From NCBI GenBank assembly GCA_028554795.2, contig JAPYKE020000035.1:62001-126000 (forward strand): a DNA stretch of 64,000 nucleotides. Reading direction: 5' to 3'. A program made the position numbers and the translations under genes. Every line of letters starts with the position of its first letter. The first letter of the stretch is position 1. The stretch is from Sinohyriopsis cumingii (taxonomy: Eukaryota; Mollusca; Bivalvia; Unionida; Unionidae). The notes beneath the pieces were generated by a model. It saw only the letters and a program-made list of their open reading frames with translations. It was not told the DNA's origin and did not search any database. Below, piece by piece: positions 57,638 through 64,000 of this stretch.

Positions 57638-58096
57638 ATGATACTACACGATTCTTTTCGCAGACCAAGAAGTGTCAGAGTAGTAAACTCACGATTACCA
57701 GTATACGAGGTTGTTTACGGAGATGGAGTCGGTGATGTTGTTAGGGATTTAGTCACAAGAATCGCTCCGAAAGCTGGACCGTTAGCAAAACAATTCGCGA
57801 TGAAAGCCGCTGATGTTGTCAAGGATAAAGCCATTGGCACTGTTGGTAGTCTTGCCGGGAAAGCATTTCAATCAATCAAGGATCGACTAGCACAGCTGAT
57901 ACGAAAAAAAAACCCAGTCGAGAGGTTGGTGCCAGTAAAACTACCATCCACTGAAGCTATGCCGGCAAATGTTAGTAGCGTAGTAAATAAGGCCGTAAAT
58001 CAGAAATTAGCTGAGATCGCAACAGCAGGAATTACCTCCAAAGCGTTGCAAGATAGTGTAACTGCTAATTTGATAGCTGGTAGTGGTTTCCGGTGA
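57638..58096 (+). CDS. pVI-like candidate, 152 aa, copy 3
   Basis: Identical to copy 2; Arg8. Confidence 0.58.
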   Translation: MILHDSFRRPRSVRVVNSRLPVYEVVYGDGVGDVVRDLVTRIAPKAGPLAKQFAMKAADVVKDKAIGTVGSLAGKAFQSIKDRLAQLIRKKNPVERLVPVKLPSTEAMPANVSSVVNKAVNQKLAEIATAGITSKALQDSVTANLIAGSGFR

Positions 58097-58133
58097 CGAT
58101 AACATTTTAATTAGATCATCACAAATAATAATA

Positions 58134-59474
58134 ATGTTTGCACGAAAATCCAATGACGCGTTTGATATGTCCAAACCAGTACTTAAAGATGATTCTGTAC
58201 GTGATTTTCAATATTATTCTTATGAAGCACGTGATCCTAACCAACGCGGAAGAATTGAACTACAGGTCCAGGATACAAGTAGATACTTCTTGCCCGCTGA
58301 GGCCTTCATCGAAGTTGAAGGTAGGCTTTTAAAGAATGATAACACTAACTACGGAATCGGCGACCGAGTTGGATTTGTTAACAACGGCATCATGGCGTTA
58401 TTTAAATCCGCTATTTACATGATAGATGGAAAAGAAATTGAAACAATTCATGATAACGTCGACGTTGCCACAACAATTCTCGGGTTGGCGAGATACTCGG
58501 ATGATTACACCAGATCAGCCGGACCATCAATGATGTTTGCAAAGGATATAACCGACAGCCCCGAGAACAGGAATGTAACAATGAATAATGCCGGTGACGC
58601 AGTTGCATCGATGAACGAAAATTTTAATTTGGGTTTTGCAACACGTAGATCGATGTTAAGTGGAGATGAAGAGTTCTCAGGTGTGATTCCATTGTCTCAC
58701 ATCTTTGGATTCTGCAGAGATGTCCACAAGGTCATATTCGGTGCCAAACACACAGTTGTACTTGTGCGAAAACCTGATGATAATGACGCTATCTGGCGAG
58801 ATGCTGCTGTTGCCCCTGGTCAGGTAATACTAACTAAACTGTGGTTGTGGATGCCAGTGTTGTCTCCGTCAATCACCGAAGAACAACGACTGTTGTCTTT
58901 CATGGACACGGGCGGTAAATCACTGCTATCCTGGAAAACAACAACCACAGACGTTATTCAGGGTGATAATGGTGGGTTGTTTACATGGCATATATCATCG
59001 CAACAAGGAGTATCAGCACCACGACATATTTTCATTGCATTTCAATACCGTGCTAGAACAGATAGCCAGGAAAGAAATCCAATGGTATTTGATACACTTG
59101 GAGTTTCTGAAGTTTCGTTGAGAATAAATGGGCATCAGGAGCCATCTGAGGATATATTAATAGATTTCGAACATCATCGTGTCGCACGCGCGTATCATCG
59201 TCTGATGTCATTTATGGGGCGCGACCTTAATGTAGACACTGGCCTGCAAATATCACAGCGAGACTTTATGAGTTTATATCCGATTTATTACTTTTCGCTG
59301 GAACATCTTGATCTGGTTAAACAATCTGTTGTCGACCTACATTTCCGAGCTCGTGTAGGTGTTCCTGCTGGTGGTTACAGAGCGATTGCTGTCATACTCT
59401 CCGATAAAGCAATGCTGCTTGAAGGTGTTGGCGGACGAATGAGGGTCATCGACGCTCCAATCGAGAATATGTAA
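58134..59474 (+). CDS. MCP: Major capsid protein candidate, 446 aa, copy 3
   Basis: Identical protein to copies 1 and 2; the ATG at 58083 is rejected as start. Confidence 0.67.
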   Translation: MFARKSNDAFDMSKPVLKDDSVRDFQYYSYEARDPNQRGRIELQVQDTSRYFLPAEAFIEVEGRLLKNDNTNYGIGDRVGFVNNGIMALFKSAIYMIDGKEIETIHDNVDVATTILGLARYSDDYTRSAGPSMMFAKDITDSPENRNVTMNNAGDAVASMNENFNLGFATRRSMLSGDEEFSGVIPLSHIFGFCRDVHKVIFGAKHTVVLVRKPDDNDAIWRDAAVAPGQVILTKLWLWMPVLSPSITEEQRLLSFMDTGGKSLLSWKTTTTDVIQGDNGGLFTWHISSQQGVSAPRHIFIAFQYRARTDSQERNPMVFDTLGVSEVSLRINGHQEPSEDILIDFEHHRVARAYHRLMSFMGRDLNVDTGLQISQRDFMSLYPIYYFSLEHLDLVKQSVVDLHFRARVGVPAGGYRAIAVILSDKAMLLEGVGGRMRVIDAPIENM

Positions 59475-59501
59475 CGCAATTAAAATCAAACTTAGGATAT
59501 A

Positions 59502-59945
59502 ATGTCATACAGTCATGTTAATGTCACCTTGACTTCCGGTCAAACGAAGAAATTGCAATCAAAGAACGCAAGCACGTGCGGGACATCAATAACACTAAAA
59601 CGAGATCAGATTACTGGTGGTCCAAACAAATTGTCGTTGACTAATACTCAGCTTAAACATTTTAATAAGGCACTAACAGCAAAAACCGGTGTCCGACTTG
59701 ATTTCTCTGCTGCAGCTATCAAGGACATGACTAAAACCGGTGGAATATTTCCTCTTCTCGCAGCAATACCGGCGTTGATTGCCGCGGCAGCACCAGCCGT
59801 AGCAAAAGCCGCAGCACTCGGTGCAGTTGGAACTGCAGCTGGAATGGCACTAAAAAAGGCAACGGGAAAAGGATACAAGAAAAAAAAGGGACGCGGTCTA
59901 AGACTACCAGGAACTCCACCATCATGGTATCCAAAAAAATTCTAA
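59502..59945 (+). CDS. pX-like core protein, 147 aa, copy 3
   Basis: Identical to copies 1 and 2. Confidence 0.6.
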   Translation: MSYSHVNVTLTSGQTKKLQSKNASTCGTSITLKRDQITGGPNKLSLTNTQLKHFNKALTAKTGVRLDFSAAAIKDMTKTGGIFPLLAAIPALIAAAAPAVAKAAALGAVGTAAGMALKKATGKGYKKKKGRGLRLPGTPPSWYPKKF

Positions 59946-60364
59946 CGCCGTTGAGCAATTTTGATTTACTCGATGCTGTTAAAAAATTGCGTGTAAAACA
60001 TTTCAGAGGCGTATTTATGCGAGATCAATTACCGCAACGACCGAATAATCCAGAAACTGGCATTATCAATCTCGACAACAAAGATGGTCCGGGAACTCAC
60101 TGGGTTGCTTACGCGATCGATCCACGTGGAATTATCTATTTTGATTCGTACGGTTTAGCACCGCCAGTTGAGTTTCTCAAGTATGTCAGCAGATTTTCTA
60201 ATGTTCCAGTGTGGCAGTCGACGTTACCAACACAAACATTAATTGATCCGCCCATTTGTGGGAGGGAGGTTTTAAATGTTCTTGATGCAATCTCAAGAAA
60301 TCCAGCAACTCCTCCTCATAAAGTAGTGTATGAATATACCGCATCGAGAAATGCTAGCATTTGA
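59924..60364 (+). CDS. Adenain-like cysteine protease, 146 aa, copy 3
   Basis: Identical to copies 1 and 2, with catalytic residues retained. Confidence 0.85.
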   Translation: MVSKKILTPLSNFDLLDAVKKLRVKHFRGVFMRDQLPQRPNNPETGIINLDNKDGPGTHWVAYAIDPRGIIYFDSYGLAPPVEFLKYVSRFSNVPVWQSTLPTQTLIDPPICGREVLNVLDAISRNPATPPHKVVYEYTASRNASI

Positions 60365-60382
60365 AAAACAGCAATAAGAATA

Positions 60383-61393
60383 ATGGTGGATATTTACGGA
60401 AGACCTTTCACACGAGGAGGTAAACCAAGCACAGATGCTGATCTCTCAAAATATGCGACCAAAGATGAAGTCGATAATCTTTTGAATATAGCTGGAGTTG
60501 ACCCAGATGAAGTTGCTATTTTCCAAGACAGGCAAGGAAAACTAAGAACGAGCAACATTAAGTGGAATGATATAATTCGCAGAGTTCTTGGAGCTACCAA
60601 GGATAACTTCGTTGCATTTAGTGATGGCGGCCGGATCAAGGACTCGAATATATCAATCGCAAGCATCAAAGACAGTATTGATAAAGGTGTTGATAAATGT
60701 GTGAAAAAAGCCGGTGACACGATGACAGGCGAACTCAGCATGAGCGGCAACAAAATAACCGCGTTAGCGAATCCCGAATCCGACCAGGATGCGTCAAACA
60801 AACAATACGTGGACATCGTCAACGGTAAACTAAATACGCTGCGTGCAGAGCATGATGTTCACGTGGGCGCGTTTACAAGATTTCGAAGAAACTTCGTAAA
60901 AACTGATGAGGTCGTGGATAAGTTCTTTGGGACTCCTCCAGTCGTCGATGTAAAACTCGCTGATGTAAAGACCGACATTAACACGATCAAACAAACACAG
61001 CAGGATATCGTATCGGGTATTCCTGATATCGTTAACAAAACCAGCTTGATTAAAGTTCCCACTGGAGTTACTCCGGGGCATATCACCAACATCGTATTCA
61101 CGGTATCATCGGGATTCGCAACATGGTCACGACAAAATAACACTATCAAATATACAGCAACAGCCACCGGTGTTTACAGGTTGTCTGTGTTTTCAGCCGC
61201 TAAATTTGAAATCTTCACAACATATCCTTGGAGACATTCCACCGATAAGTATTCCGGGGTTTGCACTGTAATACTAAACAGCGGAACCGAGGAAACATTT
61301 ATGCTTGAAGCCGAGGACGATAGTTTAACAGCAACATCTTACTGGTTTTGTTTGGAATTCGTCGCTGCAACGCCTCAATTGGTTACCGCGTAA
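60383..61393 (+). CDS. Fibre-like protein, 336 aa, copy 3
   Basis: Identical to copies 1 and 2. Confidence 0.67.
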   Translation: MVDIYGRPFTRGGKPSTDADLSKYATKDEVDNLLNIAGVDPDEVAIFQDRQGKLRTSNIKWNDIIRRVLGATKDNFVAFSDGGRIKDSNISIASIKDSIDKGVDKCVKKAGDTMTGELSMSGNKITALANPESDQDASNKQYVDIVNGKLNTLRAEHDVHVGAFTRFRRNFVKTDEVVDKFFGTPPVVDVKLADVKTDINTIKQTQQDIVSGIPDIVNKTSLIKVPTGVTPGHITNIVFTVSSGFATWSRQNNTIKYTATATGVYRLSVFSAAKFEIFTTYPWRHSTDKYSGVCTVILNSGTEETFMLEAEDDSLTATSYWFCLEFVAATPQLVTA

Positions 61394-61400
61394 TTGAATA

Positions 61401-61973
61401 ATGTCAACGACGCCAGATGCTCAACAATATCGATACAATCAAGTCCGTGAGTGGCAATCTGAGTTAAAAACTGTCATCGAAGTAACTAGTCAAAAAGTAA
61501 AAAAATACAAGCGCCGCATAACAGTGCTGGATATTATGGTTTATTCAGTATCTGCCGTTGTTGCATCTGCCGGAGCAATACTATCAGCGGTCACTCCGGT
61601 AACTGCAGCAGTCGCCGCCACGATCTGTGTTTCCGCGGCCACAACAACAGCTGAAGTTTTCGGCATCATAGCAAAAAAAATATCATCATGTGCTAACACA
61701 AAATTACACGATTACACGACAAAATTAAATACAGCCACGACCGCATATCAGAAATTATCATCGCTGATATCATCATCGTTAGACGTGCAAAGTAGCGACG
61801 CTACGATATCAGATTCTGAATTCAAACTAATGTCAGATGCGTACAATGACTATTTGAAAACTAAACAAATAAATAATGTCAATAGAACTGCTTCAACAAA
61901 TAGTCACAAACACAACACCGGTAAGGACCACAATGATCTCAGTGTCCTCGACGACACCAGAATTCGGTATTAA
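61401..61973 (+). CDS. Two-helix membrane protein, 190 aa, copy 3
   Basis: Identical to copy 2; Glu85. Confidence 0.64.
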   Translation: MSTTPDAQQYRYNQVREWQSELKTVIEVTSQKVKKYKRRITVLDIMVYSVSAVVASAGAILSAVTPVTAAVAATICVSAATTTAEVFGIIAKKISSCANTKLHDYTTKLNTATTAYQKLSSLISSSLDVQSSDATISDSEFKLMSDAYNDYLKTKQINNVNRTASTNSHKHNTGKDHNDLSVLDDTRIRY

Positions 61974-63300
61974 TTTTCGAACTCCAATTCCAGTGAGTGA
62001 AATCGCGTTAGCAAAGCTCAGTGTGTATCACAGCTGGCCCAATGTTAGGTCGGCATCATTTGGTGGTCTGCAGCCAAATAATTCATTCGTGTTCGGGAAA
62101 AGCAAAGCCGACTCCGGCGAACAGGGTGAACTTGACTGGAATACAATTACACTTCCCACTGGGAGTTATCAGATCGAAGAAATCAATAATGAGATACAAC
62201 GCCAAATAAAACGAATCACCGGCAAGGAAGCCAAACTATCTATAACAGCTCATGAACCAACGCTGTCTGCGGTCATTGAAATCTCAACGCCAGGATACGC
62301 CGTGGATATTTATAACAGCTCAATCCGAACATTATTAGGATGGCCAAAGGCCCCCGAGGTTAAACCTCGTCCACCAAAACCTGAAAAATCGGATTTTATG
62401 ACCTATAAAGAAGCACTACACGACCTCGAGTACAATTATTATTTACTCCTTGCAGATCAATTACTAGCAAGAAAAAGTACTTTAATGCCCGATACTTGGA
62501 GTATAGAAGCTCCACGTGTTAAGGGGGGGCAGGAGCTCCGTGTTTACCGTCTAGATGATATAGAATCTGAATTATTTATTCCGATCAATCTAGTACATAA
62601 ACAACAGCTACAACTCCTGCGAGTATATTTCCAAGATTATATTTCTGATTTAACAAGTCCGCGTGATAATATTATCACAACCATAGAAAAACTAAACAAA
62701 CTCGCATCGGCCATGGAAACTATAAATCTAAGAATAATTCAGGCTTTACTGGATCTTAAAGACTATATCGATGATAATTATAGACAGATAGCCAGAGCAG
62801 ATTTTGCAATTAAATATGGTATTCAAGTAAATGATATTTCAGATTTTAAATTTCCTGGATATAACGTGCCCGAGCTGAGAAAATCAGTCTCTGATCTCAT
62901 CGATCAATCTTTCGAAGATATTCTTGCCGCGTACGAACGAATAAAACCACAACCTGTTATTCTCAAGCACGACAACAGTACAGCATCCGATGGCAGACAC
63001 ATCTCACCCGGGATCGTAAATATCACAGATGTTATTGCGGTCAATCTTGTATGTGACGTCATCGATGGCAGTTACAGCGCATCAGATACTACGACGGCAC
63101 AACAGGGGTTTATCCTGTATACGTTCACACCAAGAGACCCCCCTGGTTTTCTGATTGTGCAAGAACCAATCAATCCGGTCTATCTACGGTGTCATAACCC
63201 GTGGTTGTCAACGATAAATTTCAAACTCACCGACCAGAGGGGGAATTTGTTGGACCTGCGTGACGAGACTGTTAGTATAAACTTACTGGTGAAGTCCTAA
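61876..63300 (+). CDS. Large virion protein candidate, 474 aa, copy 3
   Basis: Identical to copy 2, with 7 G at 62523-62529. Confidence 0.62.
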   Translation: MSIELLQQIVTNTTPVRTTMISVSSTTPEFGINFRTPIPVSEIALAKLSVYHSWPNVRSASFGGLQPNNSFVFGKSKADSGEQGELDWNTITLPTGSYQIEEINNEIQRQIKRITGKEAKLSITAHEPTLSAVIEISTPGYAVDIYNSSIRTLLGWPKAPEVKPRPPKPEKSDFMTYKEALHDLEYNYYLLLADQLLARKSTLMPDTWSIEAPRVKGGQELRVYRLDDIESELFIPINLVHKQQLQLLRVYFQDYISDLTSPRDNIITTIEKLNKLASAMETINLRIIQALLDLKDYIDDNYRQIARADFAIKYGIQVNDISDFKFPGYNVPELRKSVSDLIDQSFEDILAAYERIKPQPVILKHDNSTASDGRHISPGIVNITDVIAVNLVCDVIDGSYSASDTTTAQQGFILYTFTPRDPPGFLIVQEPINPVYLRCHNPWLSTINFKLTDQRGNLLDLRDETVSINLLVKS

Positions 63301-63445
63301 GTCAAGGGATCCATAATATTTATAATAGTTTTTTTTTCTGCACTGATCCATTTTCGTCATTTTATCGTGCAAATACCCTATCAAAACCAGCATAAGTTAT
63401 CGTTGAAAGTGCTAGCACGCATTTAAAAAAAAACGGTTGTGTATA

Positions 63446-63733
63446 ATGTATCAACCCGAGTACATTCATGCACGAGTTCATATTCATGATAAGCAAATTC
63501 TTTACGAGGCAATAAAAACCGCATTTCAAATACAGACATTCCCAGAACAGTATTTCCCCGTTAAAATAGTTATTGACGTGTATGGTGACGAAGACTTCTT
63601 GTTAACTCCGTCACAATTAACAGAGCTACAGCAAAATCATATGATCATAGTTTGGTGTCAACGAGAACAGATTATGAACTATTCTCATTCCTGTATTGAT
63701 GTTGAAACGCTTAAGCAAATCCTGAAAATCTGA
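63446..63733 (+). CDS. Unknown 95-aa protein, copy 3
   Basis: Identical to copies 1 and 2, but the downstream stem-loop is deleted. Confidence 0.55.
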   Translation: MYQPEYIHARVHIHDKQILYEAIKTAFQIQTFPEQYFPVKIVIDVYGDEDFLLTPSQLTELQQNHMIIVWCQREQIMNYSHSCIDVETLKQILKI

Positions 63734-63874
63734 AAGCGCCCTTCACTTGAGAAAAATAATACACTTTTTTTTTTACCCGTGGAAATGTGCTTTACACTCC
63801 AAGCGGGGGGGGGGGGGCGCTAGCGTTCTCAGGTTCTACTTTCACTTTGTGCTGTGAGTCACACGCTATGCGGT

Positions 63875-64000
63875 TTATACTTCCTTGTCGGCCTCGTAGT
63901 CAGAAACACTAGTATTTTTGTCAGAAATGCAAGGCATTTCCGTGTCTAGATTCTTTATATAACCTTTTAACCGTCTCACCCTGGTGCTAATTAATTTTCG
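63875..64000 (-). CDS. Helical unknown protein, copy 3, partial
   Basis: C-terminal part of the 138-aa reverse-strand gene; the N-terminal part lies beyond the window. Confidence 0.55.
   Translation of the reverse strand, partial: RKLISTRVRRLKGYIKNLDTEMPCISDKNTSVSDYEADKEV

Larger units (their letters stand above)
29664..64000 (+). repeat. Second-order tandem array, about 13.27-kb composite unit
   Basis: The composite unit is viral module plus inverted truncated 3,672-bp repeat. Starts are at 29664, 42938 and 56215, giving spacings of 13,274 and 13,277 bp. The small spacing difference is explained by two poly-G tracts (10/7/7 and 10/14/13 G) and a few 1-3-base indels in the first inverted repeat copy. 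The third unit runs off the window end. Confidence 0.95.
56215..64000 (+). mobile_element. Maverick/adintovirus-like element, copy 3 (cut by window end)
   Basis: Matches copy 2 more closely than copy 1. It shows a private 26-bp deletion at about 63751, downstream of the 95-aa gene. It runs off the window within the 138-aa reverse-strand gene. Confidence 0.75.

Overview
The window is eukaryotic, most likely a highly repetitive invertebrate animal genome (cnidarian- or mollusc-like; the species cannot be fixed from sequence alone). There are no bacterial operon signals and no recognisable host gene. Everything visible is repeat: a decayed Ty3/gypsy-like retrotransposon fragment amplified in tandem, and an integrated double-stranded DNA virus-like element of the Maverick/adintovirus/polinton type that carries an adenovirus-like capsid gene set.

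Region 1 (1-29663) is a head-to-tail array of eight complete 3,672-bp units plus a 287-bp partial ninth. All periods are exactly 3,672 bp and the units differ by only a handful of single-base changes. Each unit holds about 2 kb of AT-rich sequence without a convincing gene, then an apparent LTR tail and primer-binding-like site, then a gag pseudogene broken by stops and frameshifts, then more AT-rich DNA.

Region 2 (29664-64000) is a second-order tandem array of about 13.27 kb. Each unit is a 10.5-kb viral module followed by an inverted, truncated piece of the 3,672-bp repeat (unit positions 3062 down to 283). Two complete composite units (29664-42937 and 42938-56214) and part of a third (56215-64000) are present. 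The viral module begins with AGCAGCAGAGGGG and abuts the host repeat at TGTTT at both kinds of junction, which looks like a 5-bp target duplication of a nested insertion.

The viral module reads rightward through a coiled-coil protein (344 aa), a pVI-like small basic protein (152 aa), a double-jelly-roll major capsid candidate (446 aa), a core/pX-like protein (147 aa), an adenain-type cysteine protease (146 aa), a fibre-like protein (336 aa), a two-helix membrane protein (190 aa), a large virion protein (475 or 474 aa) and a 95-aa protein. A 138-aa helical protein is leftward. A gene-poor 1-kb control region follows, with 95-bp and 85-bp direct repeats, a three-way-junction inverted repeat and a TATA-bearing stem-loop. 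After it come a 52-aa small ORF, an HNH homing-type endonuclease and a zinc-ribbon protein (both leftward), and a truncated 123-aa ORF. The capsid, protease and fibre genes together would build a virion. No DNA polymerase, integrase or packaging ATPase is present, so the amplified module appears to be a replication-defective, capsid-gene-rich fragment whose reading frames are nevertheless all intact.
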